Positions 1 to 11,493 of a stretch of 64,000 nucleotides of DNA are shown in pieces. Position 1 is the first letter of the stretch, and each line of letters begins with the position of its first letter. Under the pieces are notes generated by a model. That model was not told the origin of the DNA and made no database searches. It saw only the letters and a program-made list of their open reading frames with translations. The position numbers and the translations under genes were made by a program. Source of the DNA: Chlorops oryzae. Lineage: Eukaryota > Arthropoda > Insecta > Diptera > Chloropidae. The DNA lies in NCBI GenBank assembly GCA_020466095.1, contig CM035808.1:71541119-71605118 (forward strand), written 5' to 3'.

Positions 1-1071
1 AGTTTTCCAACAAGTATTCTTTTGTTGTTGTATCGATCTACCACCATTGTCCATGCTGCATCAAAGTTTTCTCCAGTGGCCGCAAAGTGCTTTATTAGAT
101 TCGAAGCCTCCCCCACCAAGTGTGTTTTGAGGTACCAAATCTTCTGAACCTTTGGCATTGGTTGGAGCACTATCAGTGAGGTGAATAAATCGTGAAATTC
201 TTGCCATTTGATGTGGTTACCATCAAATTTCGGGATCGTTAGTTTTGGCATTGGAATTGATTCCTGAGACCTTACTTCTTTTGAGCTTTCTTGTACTGCT
301 GAGCCGATGTTAACAGTTTTTAACATGTTTCTCACCAAATTTTCTAACCATAAAAACTCATCTGTGTTGTAACCTTGTGTGGCTGGGTCATCATACATTT
401 CGTATAATTGAAAATGAATATTTTCAACGTTTTCCCATAATTTTTTGGCGATTAGGATGTCTTCCTTTGAAAAATTTTTCTTCAGTAAACGTGTTAGCGA
501 TGACATTATTACTTTTTGTCTGCGGAGAAGCTTAATAATTTCACCGGGAACTACTTGTTGTACTTCACCCACTGCTTCGTCCTGTTGCTTTGTTGAGTTT
601 TGTTGCTGAGCTTTCCCGGCACTCTCCATTAGTGTTTCTTTCTGGATGGCTGCCTTGAATACTTCTGTATGTTGCTGCACTATGTTTAGTATTGAGCTGA
701 AGTAATCTCTGGTGAAGTATTCGTGGTTTAACGGTAGATTTTCCAACAATCGTATTTGGTTGTCTTTTGTTTCGAATTTAGACCATTCTTCGTCTAACCG
801 TCTTAGGCGTTCCCTGAAGTAATTGGTATCTTTTCTTCCGGCTGAATCTTTCTTGAAGTTTCTGATAATAGCTTCAATGTTAGTACCGGTTTCCTTTTGT
901 TTCGAACTGTGCAAGTTGAATTCAATGGTGTCCTCTAGTCCACGTCGACTTGAGTAAGATAGCTGATGTTCCTTTCCAAGGGTTGGTTGTTCCTCCGTGT
1001 TGCTACCGGAATTACAATTTGCGCGTTGCGATGAAGTCTCGTGCCAAATACAAGACTTGGGGTCACCAATA
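1..1071 (-). CDS. BEL/Pao retrotransposon Gag, N-terminal part, cut by the window start
   Basis: Reading the minus strand from about 1070 down to base 1 gives one long open frame of about 350 codons without a stop. Near its visible end it carries the BEL/Pao Gag signature of the DUF1759 family, with FDGNHIKWQEFHDLF at about 180-235 and WYLKTHLVGEASNLI at about 90-140. The Gag protein would form the virus-like particle that packages the element RNA. No ATG is seen near the expected start: the frame runs open back through the primer-binding region (reading IGDPKSCIWHE), so the real start is unclear. Protease, RT and integrase must lie to the left of the window. No internal stop is visible, so this copy is better preserved than BEL A and B further right. 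Confidence 0.85.
1046..1068 (-). promoter_or_regulatory. Candidate tRNA primer-binding site of the minus-strand BEL element
   Basis: On the minus strand the string TTGGTGACCCCAAGTCTTG directly follows a sequence ending in AACA. This is the usual position of a BEL/Pao primer-binding site just inside the 5' LTR, and the TGG start fits the complement of a tRNA CCA end. The tRNA was not identified. Confidence 0.5.
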
Positions 1072-1500
1072 TGTTTAGCAAATGCTCCTTTGCACTGCTT
1101 GAGGAATAGCAATAACAGCACATAAACTGAATTGCTTTAGGAATAGCGATAACAGCACTTAAACTGAATCGCATATATGTTTAGCAGAACGCTTCTTTGC
1201 GCTGCTTGATGAATGGCAATAACAGCACTTAAACTGAATTGCCGATATTTTGTTGTTTGTTTGACAATCGGAACTTTAACCGAGTCAGTCTCTTTTCAAT
1301 AAATGTTCACAGATTGATTGCTATTGAAAGAGTGAGTTTATTTCCATATTACATTGTTTTTATACAAATATTCAGCTAATTTGGCACAATTGCAATTTGA
1401 AATTTATTGATTGGAAAAAGCTTATTAATACTTTCATATATTTGATTTTGGTGGAATTTGAGCTATGACAAAAAGAGAAATATGAAATTTTGTACTGTCA
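1072..1500 (-). mobile_element. 5' LTR of the minus-strand BEL element (outer edge unresolved)
   Basis: The inner edge is set by TGTTTAGCA on the plus strand (AACA-3' on the element strand) next to the primer-binding site. Inside the LTR, a segment of roughly 100 bp beginning ATATGTTTAGCA is tandemly repeated (about 1070-1174 and 1175-1235), with GCAATAACAGCAC repeated inside. A polyadenylation signal AATAAA on the minus strand lies near 1335-1345. I could not find the TG outer terminus with confidence, so the end given is only a guess. Confidence 0.45.
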
Positions 1501-2880
1501 GCATAATTCAAAGCTAATGATCGACATTCAGTTTTGTTTTTTTCTTTTATTTACGTAAGCTGAGTTCAAAGACTTAAAGCTACAAATATGTGAATATATA
1601 TAGTTATTTTTATGGAGATATGAACAATAGCAATTTTCATTTTATTAGCTTTTTAATAATTTTAAATTCGAAATTTTATTTTTATTTTTGAACGAAAAAT
1701 AATATAAATAAGGCAATAAGGATTATTTTTGATTTATTTAAATAAAACTTATAACTGTTACAATCTCTCCTATTTATACATTTAGATGAAAATAAAAAAA
1801 CATATCCAAGCAATATTAAATAGTTCTTGTTTTTTTGAAATTCCATTGTTATATTTGCCTTCAATACATTCGGAATGTCAATCCTTTTTGAGAGATGCAT
1901 CGGGATTTTATTTTCTTTCGTTTCTAACATCGTTCCTACGCGCAAGAGGGGAAGGTCGAAATATAAAATGTTGAAGCATTTGTTGAACGAAGCAAATTTT
2001 GGCTAACGAAACATGTAAAGGGAATCTGATAATTTGTTGAACGATGTTGACCATACGTCTAAACGGGCGCATAAGAAACACTTCATGCTTACTTTTGTCT
2101 GCCGTTAATATGCATATATCGATATATGAATGCAGGTATATCGATCCAATTGCTGTAATAATTTACAATGAGTTTGGCTTCAAACGAAAAAATTACAATA
2201 TTGCAACTTTTTACATGCATTTTATAAAATAAAATTGCACTTTGAAATGTCAAAATGTCAAATGTCTGATAAATTTATTGACTTTTTATTTTCACAATTA
2301 CCAGAAATATATCATGCAATTTGGCGGAAAAACGTGTTTAGCATTGTTTTGACACAACCGCACAAACATTCCCTATCCCAATTCTCCTTCAACGAAATGG
2401 CGCAACAACAAACATAAGCACCGAAACGCAGCATGCATGAATGCAGAACGGCAACCGCTATGCAATAGACCTCAGCCACGCTCACCAAACCGATAAGAGA
2501 AGTGACTGAAACATGAAACCTAGAACATTTGGGCGACGAAAATATTCGACACAAGTGAACAAGTGTACGAAAGCTGAACGACGACGACGATAGACACAGA
2601 CGAGCAAGTGGCATGAAGGAAGGCACGAGTTTGCAAGCCATAAAGTGATGCAGCGACTGAAGAAGCTATGTGCAAAAGATTCCACGTGCTGAAAACTGGT
2701 CTAGGGCGAGAACGACGAGACTATAAGCATCAATGAATAGAGTTAGAGTATAAAAGCAACAGCAAAACATCAATGAATAGAATTGTAATACAACAACAAC
2801 AGCGGTTACAGCATAACCGATGTAAGCACTGCTGCATTGAAAAGGTATGCAAGGTGGAATTTTGAAAAATCAACGGAGAT
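1500..2880. other. No recognisable gene; AT-rich intergenic or decayed repeat DNA
   Basis: Only short unrelated open frames occur on either strand, with no domain I can recognise. Base composition changes near 2380-2800 to a less AT-rich stretch rich in AACGACGA and CAACAACAG strings. That would suit a decayed LTR or 5' leader but is not diagnostic. Confidence 0.4.
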
Positions 2881-3310
2881 CGCTGATCGTGGGAAATGCA
2901 GGATCAGCAATATCTTCCTATAAAAACGGAGCATCGTCCACTGGACAGGCAGACTGGTTTTGATGTCTCAACTCCATTGTGCGTACTCACCCAGCGGCCA
3001 CGGCGACTAAAAAATAAATTTCAAATTGTAATTTTGTGCTAGACAAGGATTATTCAATAAAAATAAGGAACAAACTTTAATCCTCTGTTTATTAATTTTT
3101 GCAAAAGGCACTAGAGGGACGATTAAACGCTCGACACTGTCTGAGCGTTTGCTACGCTACATCTCAGCAGTAGGAATAAAGGTGCGGTTATACGCTCGAC
3201 ATAGTCTGAGCGCTTTGCAGCTTATATGCCAAAGTAGGATTAAAGGTGTCGTTACACGCTCGACACCATCTGGGCGCTTTGCACACTATATCCGAACAGC
3301 ATATAACCAG
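2880..3310 (+). repeat. LTR-like end followed by three ~65-bp tandem units with CGCTC/GAGCG hairpins
   Basis: A TATA-like CCTATAAAAACGG near 2920 is followed by a poly(A) signal (CAATAAAAATAAGG, about 3053), the order found in an LTR. Three diverged units follow at about 3119, 3183 and 3248. Each contains CGCTCGACA-N-TCTGAGCG, where CGCTC and GAGCG can pair over a loop of about 10 nt. No flanking duplication or second LTR is seen, so calling it an LTR remnant is an inference. Confidence 0.4.
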
Positions 3311-3884
3311 AATTTCCGGCTATTTTATCTGGACAATTTTTCCCATAAAAATTTTTTTACTAGAACAACTTCTGGTAACATACCAGAGTTTTTTCTTTGT
3401 GTGTACTTGTACCATAGAGCCTATACTGAGACATGCAAAAAATAAAGCACCCTTAAGTCCTGACTTTCACGATAAAATGTATATTAGCAAATATTTTTCT
3501 TTTCCCTTTTTCTCTTTGCGAATCCGTTTCCACGTACAAATATATATTTGGCAAATTATTTCACCGACGCTTCCTTCGGCCGCTCAAAGCCAACTAAAAA
3601 CGTAAAGAAACGTCAAACTGTATTGAAAGCGCAACAATTGTCCAAAAAATAAAATATTAAGGTATCAAAATTAATATCGACAGAAAAAAATGTCAAAAGA
3701 TTTGTGTCAGCGAAAAGAACAAACCAGAATTTGCGAGTACGGCAAATTCCCTACTCAAAAATTTTTCATTCTCTTCCTCTTCTCCTTCTCGCAAACAAGC
3801 TCAAGACTTTGCAAATAAATATTTGATCGTGGAAATCGGGATATCCAAGAAATACGTGTACAAAATATTGAAAGGTACTTCGAA
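3310..3884. other. Unassigned AT-rich stretch
   Basis: No domain-bearing open frame is present. Two segments (about 3460-3560 and 3765-3850) share scattered words around GCAAATATTT and CGTGGAAA in opposite orientation, which may be the remains of a decayed inverted repeat. Confidence 0.3.
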
Positions 3885-4680
3885 GTAAATAGTGGTATTC
3901 AAGCAGGTGGGCATCTTGAGCATTTGGGCATCTTGGGCATTTGGGCAAATTGGTTTGTATGGAAAATCGTATCCGCAGCTGGGCAACTAGTGGTATTCAA
4001 GCAGGTGGGCATCTTGGGCATTTGGGCATCTTGGGCATTTGGGCATCTTGGACATTTGGGCAAATTGGTTTGAATGGAAAATCGTTTCCGCAGCTGGGCA
4101 ACTATTGCACATCGATTTTGATGTGCAACATTTGCCCGATTTTGTGTGCAAATGAGTGCTATGGCGACCCTACAGTGTCATATGAGGATGAATGTATGAA
4201 GAAATACAAAAACCATGATTTATAAAGTTCAATAATATGCCTGCCACACGTAGATCGAAATTGCTCAATTTCAAAAAATTTCAGAACAAATTTGACATTT
4301 CAAATTGAGGCAATTTCAATTTTGTTCTGAAATTGCTCAATTTCGATGTACGTGTGGCAACCATATAAGTGAAAAACAAGTGAAATTGAATGCATGCCAT
4401 GCATCTATTTAATAATACGACTATCGTTTTTACAAATAAATTTTTTTTTCCAAAAAAATTTTGCATCTTAATTTTTTGATATCAATTATATCTGCGTATT
4501 ATAAATGTGAAAGACCAAACATGTTTGACTGTCCGTATGGATCTTAAAATCAAACAGCTGTTATCGTTGAATTTTTGCACTCGTTCTTCTGAGGGTTGTT
4601 CATGCAAAAGTGCAAAATTTGCTAGTGCAAAATATGCCCACTCCAATTGCCCCATCTGCTTGAATACCACTAATACTTTA
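3885..4680. repeat. Possible non-autonomous element with inverted TAGTGGTATTCAAGCAG ends and an internal minisatellite
   Basis: TAGTGGTATTCAAGCAG at about 3892 (and again at 3988) faces its reverse complement CTGCTTGAATACCACTA at about 4655-4672. Next to the left end a block of about 100 bp is duplicated head to tail (3892-3987 and 3988-4105). Each block contains several copies of GGGCATCTTGGGCATTT. No clean target-site duplication was found, so a transposon origin is inferred only from the inverted ends. Confidence 0.45.
4240..4361. repeat. Short palindromic (hairpin) repeat
   Basis: TGCCACACGTAGATCGAAAT near 4243 is matched in inverse by ATTTCGATGTACGTGTGGCA near 4340-4360. The pairing continues inward through AATTGCTCAATTTC and TTTCAGAACAAA / TTTTGTTCTGAAA. 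The whole unit of about 120 bp can fold into one long imperfect hairpin, the look of a small MITE. Confidence 0.6.
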
Positions 4681-4699
4681 CATTCGCTTATACTGAGAC

Positions 4700-6210
4700 G
4701 TCAAGTAATAAAGTGCGCAGGGTTGCATGCGTCTTTCCTGCTTTACTTCGCCATAGAAATGAAAGTGTCCATATTTCATGCGAAGTAAATGCCAGTACAG
4801 ATTGCGGCACATATAGCAAAGTAAATGCTGACACCGACTTCAAAGGTGTTAAATTGTTGGCATACTTTAAAGAATTAGAGGAGCGTGAATTTAGTTGGTT
4901 CTCTCAAACTTTTCGACGTTGTAGCGAATAGGCTCCTAATGTGCAAGTATTTACTGCATATCTCAGTATAGGCTCATATATGTATACTGCAGTTACAGCC
5001 CTGTATTCTTATTATATGTAGTTCATTACACACTTTTGCACACCTTTGTATAAAGCGAGCAGTTGCAAAAAACTGGCACGCTTTTTGTTTATAGCACAAA
5101 GCGATGTGTTTAATTGTTCAATTTTGTTTAAATTGAACAGAATGGACAGGTATATCTGCACAATAAATAAAATGAATTTTAGCCGACGCATTTCGATTTA
5201 TTTTTCATCAAATTAAAACAGGACAGTTTTTTTGTAAGTCGGGAACATATGTTGTGTGTAAAAGCACATTTACTTAATGCGGCACTATGAACACTCTTCG
5301 AAAAATCGCTTTTCGAAAACCGTAAATGCGCTTTTAGGGCTAAGCATGAACATAGCATTACGAGTCTACCGATAACTCACAATTGCTCTGCGAGTGACCC
5401 TTTTAATAAGGTTATAAAATTTCTGCTGCTAAAATAAAGATGGCAGCTACATAAATCCTTGTGGCTGGCCTTTTTTACGAGATGTAAATAGGTTGATTTC
5501 TGGTTGCAAATCTTACGTATGATAGCGGTTGTAACCCGGGAAAAGTACGTATTCGTGTTTTGTCACTCGACGGGAGATTCGTCGGAAATTTGAGAACTGC
5601 TAATTTGAGATTTAATTGTGGACTGCACGTTTCAATTGCAAATAAGGTAAAAAGCAACGCGTAAGTATAGATTTTTGGCATTTCCCTACCTTTTGTATAT
5701 CTTGAACCTATGCAGCTCGCGTATATGTGTAATCAGGTAATGTGACAATTAAAATAAGAAATCAGATTTTTGGGGGAAAGCAGATACGAAAATAACTGTT
5801 AGAAGTTACATTTCAAAATTTTAGGAAGTGTCGAAATTTGAAAGTATTTTTATTGAAAGTATTGTCAGGTTATGCTGGTTTTAGTTCGTCACCAACCATT
5901 GGATGTGATGAAGGAACTAGTTTTCTAGCTTAAATATCCAAATGTGAAGCTGTCTGCAAAAAGCTTGAACAAATTATCTCTCACACGCGTTCCCTTTTTG
6001 TATCATAATTGATTAACCTCATCATATTAAGGCTTGCATTGAAACTTTTTTGTGGTAACTTCAGTGCAGAAAATAATGATACATTAATATTTTGATATTG
6101 GTAATATTACGTAACTTTATTGAAAATATACACCAATAACAAATAACAAAAAAATACAATTTAATTGACGGAAATGCACATTCGCGTTAATTACACGGGT
6201 CTGCAAAAAT
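4700..6210. other. No recognisable gene
   Basis: Only short open frames without known domains occur. A small inverted word pair, TAAAAGCACATTTAC (about 5258) and GTAAATGCGCTTTTA (about 5322), is the only structure noticed. Confidence 0.4.
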
Positions 6211-6215
6211 AAATT

Positions 6216-6692
6216 TTTTTTTCCTCCTTTTGAGTTTGAGTAGTGGCTCTAGTAGATTTTGGTCTGCAGAATAATTGAAAAATATCAAAAAAAAATTCAA
6301 TCACGTAAGGATTTCGAGAAAATCGCGTTTGAATTTTGTGTTCGGTTTTTAAGCGAAACACTCGGTATGACGACGACTCGAAAGATGCCTTTAAAAGAAA
6401 ATGGAACAGATCTCCTTGTGCGCTTAAAAAAATCTGTTGAGATCAATGCCTAAACGCCCAAGATCAATCCTTAAACTTGGTGAAAAATATTATGAAAAGT
6501 GGAGAAAATTTCCCTTGTATTGTATAAAAAATTTAGAATTTTAAATTAATAACACTGGTCGGCAATGAAATCCTCCTTTTGAGTTTGAATAGTGGCTCTA
6601 GTAGATTTTGGACTGCTGAATAATTGAAAAATATCAAAAAAATTCCATCACGTAAAGGCTTTCGAGAAAATCGCGTATGAATTTTTTAGCAC
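6216..6692. repeat. Two ~120-bp direct repeats separated by ~230 bp
   Basis: The block beginning TCCTCCTTTTGAGTTTGA at about 6222 (ending near 6345) recurs at about 6570-6690. It includes GTGGCTCTAGTAGATTTTGG, ATAATTGAAAAATATCAAAA and TTTCGAGAAAATCGCG, with only scattered changes. The stretch between the copies has no domain-bearing frame. The origin is unknown. Confidence 0.6.
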
Positions 6693-7036
6693 CATTGCTT
6701 TATTTAAACTCATTTTTCTCCAATGTAGCTTAAGTTTTTTTAAAATTTTAAAAACTTTTGTATTTTTTAAACATCATTCTTCAATATTATATCAAAAATA
6801 ATTATAAAATCTTTAAATGAATCGTGTAAAATTATGCTCAAAGTCAAAAAATTTAAAAATTTATATAAAATTTTCAATATTTTTTGAATTTAAATAAAAA
6901 TAACAGAACCATTAACAGCCTATTTTTCTATATCGATATTTTAAATGGCAGGCCAATCAATTCTGTGCAGAATATATCAAATCTCAGAACTGTAGCACAA
7001 ACCTCTTTCACGATATAAAGGCTTTTCTAAAACAAC
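6692..7036. other. AT-rich spacer without visible gene
   Basis: Low-complexity A/T-rich DNA in which I see no open frame with a recognisable domain and no repeat boundary. Confidence 0.35.
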
Positions 7037-7224
7037 TCAATTCGGATTTTCGTATACACAACAAAACATAACTTTGAATTGAAAAATCCACTTGTTTTTC
7101 GTCTCGGAAAAACAATTATGACTAGATTGATTTGAAATATTGGGCCAGGAAAAAATAAAGTTCGGAATAAAAAATTCCCGGTGGGCCATTTGACCCCCAG
7201 TCCGCCCGTGGACATGCACCACTT

Positions 7225-7500
7225 TCAAAGTAAACAGTGAACACAATGATATGTTGAGGGCCTGCGTTCGGGATTGTTCCTTTTGTAGAAGTGATGATAT
7301 GATTCCCATTTTTCTTTGCGGTGTATGTCAAGACGCTTTGAGGACATCTTTTTGGCTTCGCTCTTGGAGAGGTGCGGTATTAATATTGTTGGTGTTATTG
7401 CTGTGGCTTTCGCAGCGTAATCTGCATATTCATTGCCTTGGATACCCAGGTGGCCAGGAACCCACATGATTTTTATTTTTTTTGGGAGTCGGATCAGATT
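7225..7500 (-). pseudogene. RNase H remnant of a non-LTR retrotransposon
   Basis: The minus strand encodes WVPGHLGIQGNEYADYAAK, the C-terminal RNase H block of I/R1/LOA-type LINE polyproteins (the catalytic-site histidine in PGH and the aspartate in YAD). It is followed by a basic tail of about 60 residues and a stop. Nothing upstream (above about 7500) continues the protein in frame, and no RT is present, so this is an isolated 3' fragment. RNase H would remove element RNA from the RNA:DNA hybrid in an intact element. It is a different family from the LOA-type LINE at 45625-62874, because the residues around the PGH motif differ. Confidence 0.75.
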
Positions 7501-8497
7501 GTTTCTAGTGGCGCTGATTTATAAATCTAAATAGGGATGATTTTGCTTTGTCTCAGTTGTTGCTAGCAACAAAATTTGGTTGTATTACTCTGTCGGGTCT
7601 CTCTTTCACACTCTAGCTCCATCCCTATCTATTTCTCTCTCTCTCTCTTCTGTTTCATTGTTGAACTCGACCGAATTGCGCCAACAGCAAATGTCACTCA
7701 AGTTAGTTCTTTGTAACATGTTTCGTTTGCAGTTGTTGTACAGAAAAGCCCAAAAGGAGTTCATCGCATAGTTTCAGTTTATAAATGTTGATTCGAAGGA
7801 ACATGGAATAAGGAACAAGGAACAGAGAACAGAGAACGATGACCGAACGAACGAACGATGAAGGTACAACGATAGATATACAACCATTCGACGAAGAACA
7901 GACAAAAGCTGTCGATTAGTTTAATGAATTTCTGACGTTTGCCTTCTTTCTCATTGCTCGAATATCCTTCCATTATGTGATCTATGGAAAGTAATTTTAG
8001 AAGTATCCATCTGTCTATCTTTGTTAGGTTTAGTAATTGAATATCCATAGTGCTTGCCTCCCGAAGGCGAAAAATTGATTCGTTTACTCTTAAATAGGGA
8101 AATTGTTGGGATGCGGTTGTGAAAACTTTTATTTAAATTTTTAACATAACTATTAAGCAGCTACCATCAGCAGCAGGCAACATATAAATGCTTTTAAATT
8201 TTTATAAATTTTTTATTTTTTATTGATTTTTAGATAGGTGCTACCTAAAAAATGTACAAATTAAACTTGAGGTTCCTTTTACGCAGTGACCTTGAAATAT
8301 CCCTCTTAGTAGGTATGCTCCTTTCAAAGTTTGACTGTCCAAAAAACAAATTATGATAGAATGATTAAACAAATGGCGACTGATAGCTTATAAAACCAGG
8401 AATGTACAAGTTGTTTATTAATATTACACACAGAAAATTTTTTCATAACAATTAAATAATTTTTTTCAGTGTAATTTCATTTTTGCGCCACTTTCTG
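7500..8497. other. Unassigned stretch with a CT microsatellite
   Basis: A short CT run lies at about 7630-7650, and short GAACAGAGAACAGAGAAC-type repeats lie at about 7800-7860. No coding domain is visible on either strand. Confidence 0.4.
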
Positions 8498-9363
8498 TTT
8501 TTTATACCCGAAACACTCTGTGTCGAGGGTATGTTGCGTTTGTGTGGTTGTGTGTAACACCCAGAACCAGTCGAGATAGACCATACAAAATATAAATAGA
8601 AATGATCAGCGTCACCAGGAGACTCGATTTAGACATGTCCGTCTGTCTGTCTGTCCGTATGTTTGTATACTATTTTCTTATCGAAGGAGTTGAGCTATCT
8701 CGACAAAACGCGTGCTCACGGGGAAATAAGTAAGAACAAGTTCGAGAATGAACCCGATTGGACCATTTTTAGGGGTACCTCCAGTACTAGGGTCTGTTAT
8801 GAAAATCACAAAAACTGCTCTAAAATCGAAGTTTTTCAAGATATTTTGATGAAATTTGATATTTGAACATGTTTCACGGCAAGTAATACGATTTCTAAAA
8901 ATTTTTAAAGTGGGCGTGGCAGAAGGGCGTTTTTCGAAAATTGTCTCCTACACCTGAAATTCAAATGGGACTTGAACGAAATTTGGCACTTATGTTATGC
9001 TTCCTTTGTAGCCATAAGCATCCTTCCAAAAAATTTCTTTGATCGGTCCATTATTAAGGGTACCTCCAGTACTAGGATCTGTCATAAAAATCCCAAAACT
9101 GCCTCAAAATCTGACTTTTTCGAAATATTTCAATGAAACTTAGGATTTGAGCGTATTTCAAGCCTCCGAATAAAATTCAAAAAAATTTTAAAAGTGGGCG
9201 TGGAAAAGGGGCATATTTCATAAAGGAATTTAACAATAGTCGGTATATGCGGCCCCTTATGGCCTTAAACATCTCTTGATATTAAAAATTAGTTAAACAT
9301 GTGTGTCTGTGTCGGGTATTCTATTGTCAGGCTCGCCTGACTAAAACACCCTTACTTGTTTTT
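8498..9363 (+). repeat. Interspersed repeat R, copy 1 (TATACCC ... GTCCGTCTGTC ... GTGGGCGTGGC family)
   Basis: It starts TTTATACCCGAAACACTCTG, carries GTGTAACACCCAGAACCAGT, GTCCGTCTGTCTGTC, twice GGTACCTCCAGTACTAGG and twice GTGGGCGTGG, and ends GACTAAAACACCCTTACTTG. The same order of words recurs in copy 3 (44420-44830 and onward) and in a fragment at 16975-17130. A related subfamily is found inverted at 41622-42381. It has no coding capacity. It looks like a dispersed fly repeat with internally duplicated modules; I cannot assign it to a named superfamily. Confidence 0.75.
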
Positions 9364-10005
9364 CTTTGACAAGGCCGGGTTTTTTGATTTTGTGTGATAA
9401 ATTCACATTAGACTGTTTCTTATTTTGAAATTTTTGATCGATTTCAAACCACCGGGCGGAAAATGTTTCCATTTGGCATAAAACTGACTGGTTTCAAATT
9501 TGGTGCCGATCGGAGGTGATTTGATAGGCGCGCTAGGGCTCTGAAATATGAAAACAATTTTGTATGGGAATTAGTGTGGCCATCCGGGTTTATGATTACA
9601 CAAGTAGACAAAATGAAACTTTAATTTTGTTTCTGGTTTCTAATGGTTGTTTTCTGGCTCACTAAATCAGATTATATTGAAAATCTAATTTATTTTTTAA
9701 AGTTTGATTTTGTGGTCAGGAGGAAGATTTTTGAAATTTTCGCGTCAATTTCTAGATTTTTCTCAAAATCTCAGGAAGTATGTATGTGTTATGCATTTTA
9801 TTTATCTTGCTTACAAGAGGAAGTATGTACCTTTACAACGACGTATCATGTGTTTCAATCAAAGTTTTACTTCAAGATCTATAGCCATTCAAATTTGAAA
9901 AATTTGTATTTTTTTGAATTCATTTTGATATATTTATTCGGTAAAAATTTCGAAAATGATTTTTTTGCTTTGAAACAATAACTGCATATTTTACGTTTCC
10001 AAAAT

Positions 10006-10246
10006 GTTATGGTATGCTGAAATCGGTAGAAAATTTTAGAAGTTATAAGAAGTCTTCCGACTCTACTCAAATTCAAAATGCATCATGCAAAAATCGTCGA
10101 ACATGCATCCAAACCGCTGCCGACGTCCGATTTGGATGAAAATTTATATATAGAATAACTGATGCATTTGGAATTTGAGTAGAGTCGGAAAAATCCTTAT
10201 AACTTCTAAATTTTTCGGCCGATTTCAGCATACCATAACCATACTT
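10006..10246. repeat. Hairpin with ~80-bp arms inside the left arm of T
   Basis: ATGTTATGGTATGCTGAAAT near 10006 is answered by ATTTCAGCATACCATAAC near 10230. Inward, GAAGTTATAAG / CTTATAACTTC and CCGACTCTACTCAAATTC / GAATTTGAGTAGAGTCGG also pair. The loop is about 75 bp. It may be a separate foldback insertion, which would explain part of the length difference between the arms. Confidence 0.6.
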
Positions 10247-10461
10247 CAAACGAGCCTAGTATGAATAGTATTTAAAAACTTTTTGTAACATTTTAATAAT
10301 ATGTAGTATTTGTGAATTTTTTTTATAAACTGAATTTTGGGTTCCGCCTTTTAACAGGTCGAAAAATGGGTATGGTATCAAAAAATTAAATTTTCGATTT
10401 AAGTGCCGAGGACCACAATGTTTGCCGAAATTTTTGAGACATTAATCATTAAAATCCGTTA

Positions 10462-10983
10462 TAGCTTGTTCTCACGGCGTTGTGAAGCAAGTGTTTCGGT
10501 TATCTGAAGCGATATGCAGATTTACCCGTTCTCACGGTGCAATCTTGCTTCGTTCCAGTGATGCCAACATAGATATATTTCTTTTTCTATTGCTAACAGT
10601 TGGCAGCACTGCTTTGTTTTGACTGTTGGTTTTTATTTATCGTCGTGAGCAAAAGCTTTGGTTGTTGCGGAATGGAGATAAAGTGTAAGTTAATTGTTAT
10701 GCATAATATATTTTTAAAGAATGCATCTTTTTACCCGGGTTTATTTATTTGTCTTTCTCTGCTGTCATTTATTTCCCACTATTTCCGATTATTTTCGATA
10801 ACAAGCAGGGTTGATATTAAATTTAACTTGCTTCGCTACTTGCTTCGAACTGAAGCAGGTAGAGATAGTGCTTCGGGCTGTCAAAAATTTGTATGGCGAA
10901 GCGCTTGCTTCGCAGCTTGCTTCGCCTGCGAAGCGAGAATGAAAGCCGAAGCACTTGCTTCATAAGGCCGTGAGAACAAGCTA
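10462..10983. mobile_element. PIF/Harbinger-type MITE, 522 bp, TTA target duplication
   Basis: The left end TAGCTTGTTCTCACGG and the right end CCGTGAGAACAAGCTA are perfect inverted repeats. The similarity continues with mismatches through GAAGCAAGTG for about 40 bp. TTA flanks both sides (10459-10461 and 10984-10986), and the other arm of T shows an empty site (CCGTTAAAGTTATC, complement of the stretch near 21700). A 3-bp TTA duplication is typical of PIF/Harbinger elements. The interior is rich in GCTTCG words and encodes no transposase, so it is non-autonomous. Confidence 0.8.
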
Positions 10984-11493
10984 TTAACGTTATCTATTCA
11001 TAATTTTATAATTAAATTTATATAATTAAGTTTTTACTACATTTTATGTAACAAATTGTTAAATGCAGAAATTCGATAAGTGGCAACGCTGATGAAACCG
11101 ACAAAACAGCTGTGCGCATTGAAATTAAAAACAAAGGTGTCGGCAGGAATTTGATCAGGGTAATGAGAAATTTGCAACTGTGTTAAATCCTGCATTTAAA
11201 GTTTTAAATTTATATGTCTAGCATTAGTAAAAATGTGATGGAAAAACTAATTTGTGAGACAATACAAAAACTGAAATTTTTTCGAAATTTGCACAATCAG
11301 TTATTTAGGGGTAGGAAAGTGGTCCCTCTTCCGGATGCCATATCAATGAATATGACGCAATCTGTTTACGTTTTGCTGTCGAGCAAAAGTAAACATTTAA
11401 GCAAAAGATAACATTTAACTTGATCTGTTAAGAATAATAAATTATGAAATTCATAAATTTAGCTTAAAAAGTAGTAACTTATTTATGCATTTT

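Larger units (their letters stand above)
9376..11120 (+). repeat. Left inverted arm of element T
   Basis: It is collinear with the reverse complement of the right arm at 9376-9598 and at about 10330-11115. It contains an extra ~730-bp middle section that has no counterpart on the right, and a 522-bp Harbinger-type MITE. The inner edge is marked by GTGGCAACGCTGATGAAACC, matching GTGGCAGCGCCGACGAAACT (complement of the stretch near 21590-21610). Confidence 0.65.
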
